Shown in pieces: positions 21,680-29,190 of a stretch of 39,617 nt of DNA (the first letter of the stretch is position 1; each line of letters opens with the position of its first letter). The DNA lies in IMG/VR virus record IMGVR_UViG_3300037189_018699, positions 1-39,617 of that record. One strand, given 5' to 3'. The translations under genes were made by a program, and so were the position numbers. This stretch comes from a virus. The notes beneath the pieces were generated by a model, which was given only the letters and a program-made list of their open reading frames with translations, had not been told where the DNA came from and did no database searches.

Positions 21680-22470
21680 TAGCCTTCACCTGATTCCGAT
21701 GGAGTCGTTTTCTCAATCAATTGACTCACTCTCGATTGCTTAGTTTCTTCTGGCGTCACCACTGTCGGCTTCATTTCGATTAAGTGGTCATCTTGTCTGA
21801 TAAAATCATCTAAGTCCGAACTCATGGGTAAGCGCTTCGCTAGTCTTCGAATCGCCGTCTTCTTCCACATTTCTAGATAAAATGGTCCACCCCAAGGGCC
21901 TGCATCTTTAGATCGAGACATGTTTTTTACAGCGTTCACTTCTGTCTTATTTAAAACTTCGATAAAGAAATCTCCGTCTTTTGTTTTTGCCATCGCGTAA
22001 ACGCCAACGGGCTCGCCTTTGTCTTCTTCAAAAAAATCTGGCTCATGCTTTACGTGCTCGCCGTCTTCATCCACCCAGTATTTAAACAGATCTGTTTTGT
22101 GAATAATTTGAGCGGTAATTGTAGAAACCTCTCCAGAATTGCGAATCTTTTTTAAGATCCCAGCAATCATCGGTAGCCATGTTGCTTTTTGAGTTCCGTC
22201 TTTCATTTTAAAAGTAATAATGGCCCCTTCTCGAGAGTCAGGCAGTAGCCCTTGCTGAGCGGCTTGCATCACGGCCCCAAATAAAGATTGGCGATCTGCT
22301 TCTAGTAAGCTTGGATTTTGCTGAATTGCAGTAAATAAAGTCCGAGTAAATCGCTCTACTGGTATATGAGTGGGAAGAGCCATCTTAATTTGATCTTGCA
22401 TATTAGTAATAGAGCTTCGAAAAGACTCCATTGGGCTGGCTTGTTTTGCTACTAATTTTGTTTCTGTCAT
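21679..22470 (-). CDS. recT: RecT-family single-strand annealing protein
   Basis: A 263-residue protein with the RecT order of motifs: VERFTRTLFTAIQQNPSLLE, then SLFGAVMQAAQQGLLPD, then a beta segment with ATWLPMIAGILKKIRNSGEV, and PFYLEMWKKTAIRRLAKRLP near residues 200-220. RecT binds the ssDNA left by an exonuclease and anneals or invades homologous strands. Its gene directly follows a YqaJ exonuclease (ATGA overlap), the classic two-gene RecE/RecT-type module. The acidic tail ends STPSESGEG-like (residues TTPSESGEG), as is common in the family. Length is normal (E. coli RecT is 269 aa). Confidence 0.92.
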   Translation of the reverse strand: MTETKLVAKQASPMESFRSSITNMQDQIKMALPTHIPVERFTRTLFTAIQQNPSLLEADRQSLFGAVMQAAQQGLLPDSREGAIITFKMKDGTQKATWLPMIAGILKKIRNSGEVSTITAQIIHKTDLFKYWVDEDGEHVKHEPDFFEEDKGEPVGVYAMAKTKDGDFFIEVLNKTEVNAVKNMSRSKDAGPWGGPFYLEMWKKTAIRRLAKRLPMSSDLDDFIRQDDHLIEMKPTVVTPEETKQSRVSQLIEKTTPSESGEG

Positions 22471-23357
22471 TTTAGCTCCTTAATATTGATTCTGAAATCT
22501 CTATAACCTTCTCTAAAATATGAAATCTCTTTTCCAGAAATCATCTTGGAAGATATAGATCCCCACTCCCCAAAAACTTTTTCGGCTCGATCTATTTTCG
22601 AAAGAATTTGCGCTTTGACTGCGGCTTTTTTTTCTTCGGCTTCTTTTGCAGCGGCACCATATTCTTTGTAAGCCTTTGCAAGATTTTCTATTTCTATGTT
22701 TCCAGTGGCGTCGATAACTTTTCCAGGGTCACTTTCTCCATAGAGAGAAATAATAAAATTAGAATCCCTGGCCCAATCGATTTCGGGTGGAGTTGTTCTC
22801 GCCCAAAATTCACTGACTTTCTTTTTAATGGCCTCGATAATCTTTTCGTCTCTATTTCTCTCTAATAACTCGACTCGATTGCCCCCAATAAGCGCGCCAA
22901 TCCAGGCTTTATCTAATCCAGATACCGCTAATTGAGTTTGAATTTGCAACTCAATATGCGGGGGGCTTTCTATATTGTCTCCGTCGATTATCCAGCCGCG
23001 TGAGAATTGAAGAGAGTCCACATTCTTAATTTCTAAAATCGCTTTTGGATTCTCGATTTCAAAATCAAAGCTCGCTCCTAATTTCAATTCGTCATCCCAA
23101 ATAAATTCATCTTTTTTTCGAATGTTCCAACTCATATCTTCAGCAATGCCAGATGCAATGGACGCCTCAAGGCGCGTGCCCCACTTCACTCTTTCGTTAG
23201 AATTAAACTCTGAAACTTGGCCGCGCTTTTCATGCCACAATTCAAAAGCTGTTTTGTATGGGCTGAGTCCGAATAGAGCTGGGACTTCGGTTGAAGTAAT
23301 GACCTTTGATCTTAATTCGAGCCAGTGTGATCTGTCAGTTGGAACCACAGAGTTCAT
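22467..23357 (-). CDS. YqaJ-family (lambda-exonuclease-like) recombination exonuclease
   Basis: A 296-residue nuclease from ATG 23357. YqaJ motifs appear in order: DRSHWLELRSKVITSTEVP, then FGLSPYKTAFELWHEKRG, then WGTRLEASIA (metal-binding Glu), GASFDFEI with a catalytic Asp, LEIKNV with the Glu-x-Lys pair, and HIELQIQTQLAVSG. These form the PD-(D/E)XK core that resects one strand of dsDNA. A TTG at 23378 would add seven residues but lies in the operator dyad and lacks a ribosome site. AAGAAGG sits very close to the chosen ATG, so GTG 23345-ish is a further alternative. Coupled to recT. Confidence 0.9.
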   Translation of the reverse strand: MNSVVPTDRSHWLELRSKVITSTEVPALFGLSPYKTAFELWHEKRGQVSEFNSNERVKWGTRLEASIASGIAEDMSWNIRKKDEFIWDDELKLGASFDFEIENPKAILEIKNVDSLQFSRGWIIDGDNIESPPHIELQIQTQLAVSGLDKAWIGALIGGNRVELLERNRDEKIIEAIKKKVSEFWARTTPPEIDWARDSNFIISLYGESDPGKVIDATGNIEIENLAKAYKEYGAAAKEAEEKKAAVKAQILSKIDRAEKVFGEWGSISSKMISGKEISYFREGYRDFRINIKELK

Positions 23358-23363
23358 GCCTTC

Positions 23364-23393
23364 TTGACTATGTGACAAACGTCAGTTAGTCAA
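23364..23393. promoter_or_regulatory. 30-bp operator-like dyad between divergent genes
   Basis: Two 13-nt arms (TTGACTATGTGAC and GTCAGTTAGTCAA) around an AAAC centre are inverted copies with 11 of 13 positions paired. The dyad fills nearly the whole gap between the exonuclease ATG and the GTG of the helix-turn-helix gene. Both arms contain TTGACT, close to a -35 box, on opposite strands. On the - strand CATAGT follows at a 15-bp spacing as a weak -10. The natural reading is an operator for the neighbouring helix-turn-helix protein. Confidence 0.6.
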
Positions 23394-23399
23394 TGGCAG

Positions 23400-23603
23400 G
23401 TGAAAAATAGTTCGGACATTGAAAAACTATCAAAATTTATCCACGGCAAGCCTAGCAATAGAAACGCGCTCGCTTATTATATTGGACTGTCTAACCCAAA
23501 TTCTATCTACCAGTGGATAACAAGGGGTTCATTGCCTAAAAATACTAGAAAATTTATTTTAGAATTTATGAAAGAGCGCTCTTCACTTCTTCCAAAGAAG
23601 TAG
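23400..23603 (+). CDS. Small helix-turn-helix (Cro/YdaS-like) regulator
   Basis: A 67-residue basic protein, the only + strand gene inside the - strand early block. Residues about 20-45 (NRNALAYYIGLSNPNSIYQW, then ITRGSLPKN) have the spacing of a Cro-type helix-turn-helix, as in YdaS-like proteins. The GTG start has no good ribosome site and lies 7 nt from a 30-bp dyad, so it may be translated from a very short leader. Its 3' end overlaps the nuclease gene at 23566 head-on by 38 bp. The likely job is autoregulated switching of the two divergent transcripts. Confidence 0.65.
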   Translation: MKNSSDIEKLSKFIHGKPSNRNALAYYIGLSNPNSIYQWITRGSLPKNTRKFILEFMKERSSLLPKK

Positions 23604-23874
23604 CGCAAAAAGCAATGCCGCCCATTTTTATATAGTGATTCATAAAAGCCGTTTGCTCGCGGCTTGGCTTCTCTCCAGGCTTTTTTACTTCAATGGCCAG
23701 CGGCTTAGTCTTCCAAATACCTAAGCAGTCAGAGACTCCATTTAAAGATCCATTATTTCTTTTTCTCCACGCCTTGCCGTCAAAAAATCCAGACTGGTTA
23801 ATTTTAAAAAGGAAGGCTTCCGGCTGTTGGTTTACCCACGTTAGAATTTGAATCTCTATGTCCCGCTCTTTCAA
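23566..23874 (-). CDS. VRR-NUC domain endonuclease
   Basis: A 102-residue stand-alone VRR-NUC protein. The PD-(D/E)XK core is visible: RDIEIQILTWVNQQ, KINQSGFFDGKAWRKRN, NGVSDCLGI with the catalytic Asp, LAIEVKKPGEKPSREQ with Glu-x-Lys, and an FCATSLEEVKSAL end. Phage VRR-NUC proteins cut branched DNA such as recombination or replication intermediates. The start is TTG 23874, overlapping the helicase gene by 71 bp; AAGGAG lies rather close (1-2 nt), so a start a few codons later is possible. Organisation with an SF2 helicase suggests a joint role in branched DNA processing. Confidence 0.85.
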   Translation of the reverse strand: MKERDIEIQILTWVNQQPEAFLFKINQSGFFDGKAWRKRNNGSLNGVSDCLGIWKTKPLAIEVKKPGEKPSREQTAFMNHYIKMGGIAFCATSLEEVKSALS

Positions 23875-25366
23875 ACTCCTTTAAAGTAATCCACCCGTCT
23901 TTTCTTTGAAACAGAATCTTTTTTGGTGGATCAAATTTTCTTTCAATGGGCATTTGATCCCCACTTTTTATTTGAAGCTGATCCATTCGAGTCATAATAT
24001 TTTTCATGTTCCAGTGCTGCTTTGTTAAATATTCTATGTGACTTGTAAAAAAGTTTTCAAAATACTCGACTTTAAATCCATCGTTTCCATTCTTAGAAAT
24101 GTGCTGAGAAAAAACAGCCTTAAATATTTCAGCTTCAAAAGTTTCCTTTGTAGATACTGAAGATAAAATCGGTCTCGTTTCTTCTGGCTTTCTTGAGAGA
24201 ACTTTTTCTTTTTTAGGGAATTCCCATTTGCAAATAGTGCAGGCATTCGCCGCCGAAGGAATCATTTGAAAGCATCCGCTACACATTTTCATTGGAGGCT
24301 CGAGTGGGGGCTCTCCTTTTTTTCTTTTTTTCGGCGACTCAATAACTGGATTATCTAAAGGCCCCAATTTTTCAATCACTCGACCATAATCTAAAATCAA
24401 ACAGTCTTTTTTCCCTGGATGAATTCGAAGACCTCTTCCAGCAACTTGCACATAAAGAGTCGCCGACCTTGTTGGCCTTAGCATCACAATAGAATCAATG
24501 GGAGGATAGTCGTATCCTTCTGCGACAATCGTCACAAAAACAAGATGCCGACACGCAGAGTTCTCAAACTTATTCTTATTCATTCCGCGCTCTAAATTTG
24601 AAAGCTTTGAGTGAATAATCGCCGAGTCTTCTGGAATTTCTTCTTTTACTTTTTCTGCGTGCTCAATATTAGAACAAAACCAAACGATTTTTTTTCTATC
24701 TAAAGTTTTTTTATAAGCATCTGCTACTTGCTTAGATGAATTTGAAACCAACTTAGCAACGTCTTTCTGGTCATACTCCCCCATAGAAATGCGAAGCTTT
24801 GACGTATCAAATTGGAGCGGAGATCCTTTAAGAACTGGAGACACAAGCCAGCCTTCTTCAACTCCTTCTTTTATGTTTTTCTCGTAGGTGATTTCTTTAA
24901 ACAGTTTTCCAGGTCCATAGATCAAACCGTTTTCTCTAAATGGGGTCGCGGTAAAGCCAAATATTTTAGCCTGAGAAAACCTATTCACTAGTTTGTAATA
25001 GTTACTTTCTGCAGCTTCCCAATTTACTCCATGAACTTCGTCTAAAAATATTTGATCGAATTGAGCATCTTTTTTATTTAAAATAGACTGAATCGTTCCG
25101 ACTGTGATCGCAGACTCGCCAGCGTCTTTTTTTCTAGATCCACAAAAAATGTTTACCTTATCAGATCCGATTCTTCGGACTGTTTGATCGAGAAGCTCGA
25201 GCTTATTCAAAAGAACAAGTGACCTCTTATCTTGGCTCTTACTTAAAATATCTATAAATATTTCAGTCTTCCCAGCGCCACAAAACAAGGATGCGAGAGA
25301 TGCGCGAGCACTACTCTTCATCAAGGCGCTAACGCACTCGTTTTGATAAGGTCTTAAAATTTTCAT
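23804..25366 (-). CDS. DEAD/DEAH-box superfamily 2 helicase with C4 zinc finger
   Basis: A 520-residue ATP-dependent DNA helicase. The motifs are LRPYQNECV (Q-like), FCGAGKTE (Walker A, near residue 30), FLDEVHG (DEVH box, near 109), FGFTATPFR (motif III), FVTIVAEGYDYP (motif V) and QVAGRGLR (motif VI, arginine finger). Near residues 360-385 a CSGC...CTIC zinc finger is inserted, as in phage relatives of UvsW/RapA-like or type III restriction helicases. The start ATG follows GAGG by 5 nt. It is co-transcribed with DUF669 and VRR-NUC, consistent with replication fork or branch processing. Confidence 0.9.
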   Translation of the reverse strand: MKILRPYQNECVSALMKSSARASLASLFCGAGKTEIFIDILSKSQDKRSLVLLNKLELLDQTVRRIGSDKVNIFCGSRKKDAGESAITVGTIQSILNKKDAQFDQIFLDEVHGVNWEAAESNYYKLVNRFSQAKIFGFTATPFRENGLIYGPGKLFKEITYEKNIKEGVEEGWLVSPVLKGSPLQFDTSKLRISMGEYDQKDVAKLVSNSSKQVADAYKKTLDRKKIVWFCSNIEHAEKVKEEIPEDSAIIHSKLSNLERGMNKNKFENSACRHLVFVTIVAEGYDYPPIDSIVMLRPTRSATLYVQVAGRGLRIHPGKKDCLILDYGRVIEKLGPLDNPVIESPKKRKKGEPPLEPPMKMCSGCFQMIPSAANACTICKWEFPKKEKVLSRKPEETRPILSSVSTKETFEAEIFKAVFSQHISKNGNDGFKVEYFENFFTSHIEYLTKQHWNMKNIMTRMDQLQIKSGDQMPIERKFDPPKKILFQRKDGWITLKEFERAGHRDSNSNVGKPTAGSLPF

Positions 25367-25372
25367 TTATCC

Positions 25373-25816
25373 TCAGTAAGGGACGTCTTCAGAAGGCTCA
25401 GTCTTTTGAGTCTTTTCAGTCTCTACTGCTTTCATCGCCCACTTGGTCACAATATTTTTTCTACCGTATTGTGGGTCATGATCTGTAGCTATAGAAGCAT
25501 TTACAAATGCGCCGATCAAATCCTTAGCATCTTTGACGCCTGAGTCATCAAGCCCTGCACAATTCAAAAACTCTTTTAATTGAGAGCGCCCAATATTTTG
25601 AGCGGTCACAGAAGGGTTTTCAATATTGAACATGAACCAGACTTTTTTGCCTAAATACTTTTGATTTAAACAAGACAGAGTGATTTTGATATAGCTCCCC
25701 GTGCCCGCCTTAGTCTTTTTGAGTTCTGACTCAGTGCATTGAAACGTATAGGTGCCGTCTGGGATTGTTGAGTATTCTGATTTTTTGGTTTCGATATTAC
25801 GAAGATCAATAAGCAT
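25373..25816 (-). CDS. DUF669-family single-stranded DNA-binding protein
   Basis: A 147-residue protein with the DUF669 pattern: IPDGTYTFQCTESELKKTKA, then GTGSYIKITLSCLNQKYLGK, then VWFMFNIENPSVTAQNIGR and an acidic C-terminus TEPSEDVPY. The acidic tail is as expected of an SSB that recruits partners. DUF669 proteins are considered phage OB-fold SSB-like proteins, usually beside helicases and nucleases, as here. It is the first gene of the - strand early operon and is preceded by a terminator-like hairpin only 28 nt upstream. Confidence 0.8.
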   Translation of the reverse strand: MLIDLRNIETKKSEYSTIPDGTYTFQCTESELKKTKAGTGSYIKITLSCLNQKYLGKKVWFMFNIENPSVTAQNIGRSQLKEFLNCAGLDDSGVKDAKDLIGAFVNASIATDHDPQYGRKNIVTKWAMKAVETEKTQKTEPSEDVPY

Positions 25817-25833
25817 TTGTGACTTGTCCCAAG

Positions 25834-25872
25834 AAAAAAAAAAGAGGGCAAGAGTTTTTAAGTCTTGCCCTC
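25834..25872 (-). terminator. Terminator-like hairpin in the leader of the early - strand operon
   Basis: A perfect 10-bp stem GAGGGCAAGA/TCTTGCCCTC (25844-25853 / 25863-25872) closes a 9-nt loop. Read on the - strand it is followed by an uninterrupted run of ten T. No - strand gene lies upstream of it, so it sits between any promoter in 25873-25972 and the first early gene. It therefore looks like an attenuator rather than an operon end. Confidence 0.75.
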
Positions 25873-25972
25873 ACTCTGTGGAATTTTTACATTCCAAGCT
25901 TATTGATTCGTGCGTTGAAACTATCTCAATTCAGCCCACGATTGAATCGTTTTATAAGGGGCTTTTTCGCGC

Positions 25973-28144
25973 ATGAACTTTAAAGAAATTGGTTCCGATC
26001 TTCTCTCGCAGTCTTCTTCTCTCGTCCCTTCTTGGCTTCCTGGTGGAAAGCTAAAGGGTAAAGAATGGGTTTGCGGATCGATTGCTGGAGAGCCAGGAGA
26101 GAGCCTTAAGGTAAATCTTCAAACTGGCAAATGGGCTGATTTTGCTACTGGAGAAAAGGGGGGAGACCTCATTTCTCTTTATGCTGCCATCCACAGATTA
26201 AAGCAAAATGAAGCCGCTCTTGCATTGGGGGGTGAAAGTGTTCTCCTTCCCCCTCCCACTTTATTAAAAAAATCGAAACTCACTTTAGTCCCCCCGCCCG
26301 AAAATGAGCCCGATCCAGACATGAAGCATTTTAAGTTTGGAGAGCCGACCTTAAAGCACTGCTATCATGACAAAGAAGGCCGCGTTTTGTTTTGGATCGC
26401 TCGCTATGACCCGCCCGGGGATAAAAAACAATTCCTTCCGTGGTCATGGGATGGAGAGCTAAAAAAATGGGTCAATAAAGCCTGGGAAGAACCACGCCCT
26501 TTATTTAATCTTCCTGATTTACATAATCATAAGGACGCTGTTGTCATTATTGTCGAGGGGGAGAAGGCTGCGTTTCATGTGAAACGGATGCTCGGCGATA
26601 AAAAAACCTTTGTCGTCACGACATGGCCCGGCGGCGCGCAAGCTTGGGCGAAGGCCGATTGGACTCCGCTCGTCGGTAGAAAAATCCTTATCTGGCCCGA
26701 CGCTGATACGGCTGGAATTAAAGCCGCCGACGGCATTACAAAACATTTAAAAGAACTCGCTGTTAAGGAATTAAAACGAATCCAGGTCTCCGCAAATGGG
26801 GGCTGGGATGCCGCCGACGCTGCGTCCGAAGGCTGGGACTGGAAACAAGTGGCCGCCTGGGCAAAAGAGCGAGTCGAAACCGTTGACCTCAAAATTCACG
26901 CTTCTGTGGCTAACGTGCAGGTCATCAATAACTACGCCGCGCCCAGCGAATCGATCCCCGCAATCCCGGAAACTATTGCCCAAAAGTATGACCTTTGCGG
27001 CATCTATACCAATGAGCGCGGCAAGCCGATTTTAAACGCTTCTGTCATCCTGCAAATCTTTCAAAAATGGCCCCCACTAAAAGGCTTTATTTGGTATGAC
27101 GAATTTCATGACAAGTTTTTCACCGAATGGAGCGGCCCACGAAGAGAGTGGAACGAAGATCTCGAGCCCCTTAAGCTTCTGGTTTATCTCCAGTCGGAAT
27201 TTAATTTAGAAAATCTCTATATCTCAACCGTTCGAGAAGCCTTAAGCGTCCACGCCTCTCATGACATCCGAAATGAGCCTGCCGATTGGGTAAAAACTCT
27301 TCAGTGGGATGGACTAGACCGAATCTCTGACTTCTTTACCCTCTTTTTTGGAGTCGAAAAAAGCGAATATACCCAAGCCGTAAGCCGAAATTTCTGGGTC
27401 GGTATGATGGCCAGAATCTTCCAGCCAGGCTGCCAGGTCGACGAAATGGTCATTTTAGAAGGAGCCCAAGGAACTCGAAAATCCGGTGGATTAGAAGCCA
27501 TCGGCGGGAAATGGCATACACTCGCAAACGGAGCTGTTGACTCTAAAGACTTCCTGCAGTGTTTTCCCGGTAAACTTATTGTCGAAATAGCCGAACTCGA
27601 GAGCTTCTCACGTGCTGAAGACAAGGCTATCAAACGCGTTTTGACCACAAGAATTGACCGCTACCGGGCTTCTTACGCACGCAGCGCCAAAGACTACCCA
27701 CGCCGCTGCATCTTTGTCGGCACCACTAACGAAGTCGGCTACCTTAAAGACGTCACCGGCGGTCGACGATTCTGGCCTTTAAAAACTGACTATATCGATC
27801 GAGATCTTATCTTAGAACAAAGAGACCAGCTCTTCGCCGAAGCCTATCAAAGATATTTGAGGGGCGACACTTGGTATGAAGTTCCTAAAAACTTAGCCCT
27901 TTACGAACAAGAGTCTCGCCGCGAAGTGGATGAATGGGAAAATAAAATATCTGCCTTCTTAAAATTAAAAAACAAAGTTCAACTCATGGAAATCGCTTCT
28001 GAAGTTTTTGGAATTCAAAGCGGTGATTTTACTTCACAACATCAAAAACGCATCGCTAGAGCCTTAAGAGCCCTTAAATGGACTCGCTATGACCAATGGC
28101 TTGATGGCCGTAGCCAAAAATATTGGAAACCAGAAGATAATTAG
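25973..28144 (+). CDS. TOPRIM primase-helicase of the VapE (virulence-associated E) family
   Basis: A 723-residue replication protein. The N-terminus (residues 30-85; VNLQTGKWADFATGEKGGDL) is the DNA-primase-like pre-TOPRIM region. TOPRIM motifs are VIIVEGEKAA (192-200) and WPDADTAGIK (241-250). The C-terminal VapE-type SF3-like ATPase begins NEPADWVKTLQWDGLDR, with Walker A EGAQGTRKSG (496-505), Walker B LIVEIAEL and FVGTTNE, then VTGGRRFWP. So primase and helicase activities are probably fused in one polypeptide. It starts with AAGGGG about 11 nt upstream, is divergent from the - strand early genes, and ends at a repeat region that is the origin candidate. A very GC-rich codon choice sets it apart from recT. 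Confidence 0.88.
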   Translation: MNFKEIGSDLLSQSSSLVPSWLPGGKLKGKEWVCGSIAGEPGESLKVNLQTGKWADFATGEKGGDLISLYAAIHRLKQNEAALALGGESVLLPPPTLLKKSKLTLVPPPENEPDPDMKHFKFGEPTLKHCYHDKEGRVLFWIARYDPPGDKKQFLPWSWDGELKKWVNKAWEEPRPLFNLPDLHNHKDAVVIIVEGEKAAFHVKRMLGDKKTFVVTTWPGGAQAWAKADWTPLVGRKILIWPDADTAGIKAADGITKHLKELAVKELKRIQVSANGGWDAADAASEGWDWKQVAAWAKERVETVDLKIHASVANVQVINNYAAPSESIPAIPETIAQKYDLCGIYTNERGKPILNASVILQIFQKWPPLKGFIWYDEFHDKFFTEWSGPRREWNEDLEPLKLLVYLQSEFNLENLYISTVREALSVHASHDIRNEPADWVKTLQWDGLDRISDFFTLFFGVEKSEYTQAVSRNFWVGMMARIFQPGCQVDEMVILEGAQGTRKSGGLEAIGGKWHTLANGAVDSKDFLQCFPGKLIVEIAELESFSRAEDKAIKRVLTTRIDRYRASYARSAKDYPRRCIFVGTTNEVGYLKDVTGGRRFWPLKTDYIDRDLILEQRDQLFAEAYQRYLRGDTWYEVPKNLALYEQESRREVDEWENKISAFLKLKNKVQLMEIASEVFGIQSGDFTSQHQKRIARALRALKWTRYDQWLDGRSQKYWKPEDN

Positions 28145-28367
28145 GGGCGAGGGGCGAGGAATTAGGGGCGAGGGGCGAGGCCACTTTAAACGCATTTTAA
28201 TGTATTTATACGCGCTTTTCTCTATCCTCGCCCCTCTCGCCTCTATTTATATATAGATAATAGGACACAAGTATGAGTGGGGGGTGGTAGCATGTGCATG
28301 TGTTCCTATAAGCTATATGGAAATAGCAGAGAGAGGGGCGAGAGCGGCGAGGGGCGAGGAATTAGGG
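28143..28367. repeat. GGGGCGA repeat region, candidate replication origin
   Basis: Two direct units beginning AGGGGCGAGGGGCGAGG lie at 28143-28163 (followed by AATT) and 28164-28180. An inverted copy (TCCTCGCCCCTCTCGCC) lies at 28225-28241, and a further direct copy at 28333-28367 again ends in GAGGAATTAGGG. Between them are AT-rich stretches (CTTTAAACGCATTTTAATG and TATTTATATATAGATAATAGG). Repeated G-runs next to easily melted DNA, directly after a primase-helicase gene and ahead of terminase, fit an iteron-like origin. They could also be a packaging-start recognition region or a G-quadruplex block. No gene occupies 28145-28439. Confidence 0.5.
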
Positions 28368-28439
28368 TTACATAACTATCTACAGGCTACGGTGTTAAAC
28401 ACCCTTGTCGCCCAGCGCTGTTGTGCGATACTTAAAGCT

Positions 28440-28814
28440 GTGACGGCTGGACGTCCTTCAAAATACGACCCTAAGTATTGTAAAATGCTGGAAGACCATT
28501 TAGCTGAAGGCCTATCTTACGAATCCTTCGGCGTTATCGCAGACGTTTGCGATGACACTCTCCGCGAATGGGAAAAAGTCCACCCAGAATTTTCCGCCTC
28601 CAAAAAGATAGGACGCAAAAAACAGCGAGTATTCTATGAAAAGCTCGGCATTACGGGGGCCAAGGGTGAAATAGAAAACTTCAACTCAACTGCTTTTGTT
28701 TGGATGACTAAGAACATGCTCGATTGGCGTGACAAATCTAACGTCGAACATTCAGGCAGCGTGACTCTAGAGTCACTGGTCTCTGGCTCTATTCCTGAAA
28801 ATAAAAAGGATTGA
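28440..28814 (+). CDS. Terminase small subunit
   Basis: A 124-residue protein that should recognise the phage DNA and load the large subunit. It begins with the AGRPSKYDPKYCKMLEDHLA motif typical of small terminases, followed by helix-turn-helix-like VIADVCDDTLREWEKVHPEF and a family-typical AFVWMTKNMLDWRDKSNVEHS. GTG 28440 is chosen because upstream frame sequence (from 28284) is unlike protein and lies in the repeat region. No strong ribosome site is seen. It is followed by RHH and large terminase genes, as expected for pac/cos loci. Confidence 0.8.
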   Translation: MTAGRPSKYDPKYCKMLEDHLAEGLSYESFGVIADVCDDTLREWEKVHPEFSASKKIGRKKQRVFYEKLGITGAKGEIENFNSTAFVWMTKNMLDWRDKSNVEHSGSVTLESLVSGSIPENKKD

Positions 28815-28845
28815 TTAGATTTTTAATGAGCGGTTTATTCCGTCC

Positions 28846-29190
28846 ATGAAAGAAAAAATTACTTCAATTGACTCCAAAAGTACTTCAAAAGCCGCCACTA
28901 AAAAATCAAATGCGACGGCTAAGCGCGGCGATCGCCTCCAAGTGCGTCTTTCTGCCGCCACAAACTCTCTACTTAGGACGGCTATTGCCGCCAATCGTGG
29001 TCTATCTGCCTCCTTTGTTACTGAATTAGCCGTCAAAGAGTGGCTATTCAGAAACCCATTTGGACTACAAATGCCGTCAAATGAAGTTCAATTGGATGCA
29101 AAAGCCGCCAAAACTGAAATATCAGGAATAGATTTTTCTGAAGAAGAGACGGCTAAAGCCGCAAATCAACCGGACGAAGACGTCATTTGA
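28846..29190 (+). CDS. Ribbon-helix-helix-type DNA-binding protein between the terminase genes
   Basis: A 114-residue protein. A Lys/Ser/Thr/Ala-rich, flexible N-terminus (KSTSKAATKKSNATAKRGD) is followed by a compact region RLQVRLSAATNSLLRTAIAA, NRGLSASFVTELAVKEWL, which has the strand-helix-helix layout of RHH/CopG-Arc proteins. Its acidic tail ends PDEDVI. It lies between small and large terminase and its stop overlaps the large terminase TTG start (TTGA), so it is translated with them. RHH proteins usually repress or mark DNA sites, so packaging-site or transcription control is possible. Confidence 0.6.
   Translation: MKEKITSIDSKSTSKAATKKSNATAKRGDRLQVRLSAATNSLLRTAIAANRGLSASFVTELAVKEWLFRNPFGLQMPSNEVQLDAKAAKTEISGIDFSEEETAKAANQPDEDVI

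Noticed and set aside
23572-23583. 12-bp palindrome AAGAGCGCTCTT at the end of the helix-turn-helix gene
   Set aside because: It lies within overlapping coding ends of two genes, has no T tract and no repeat elsewhere; not enough to call an operator or terminator.
28143-28367. CRISPR array
   Set aside because: The G-rich repeats are few, unevenly spaced and partly inverted, and there are no uniform spacers or cas genes.
28284-28439. Upstream extension of the small terminase frame
   Set aside because: It would translate the G-rich repeat DNA into Ala/Arg/Glu low-complexity sequence, and the family normally begins just before AGRPSKY.
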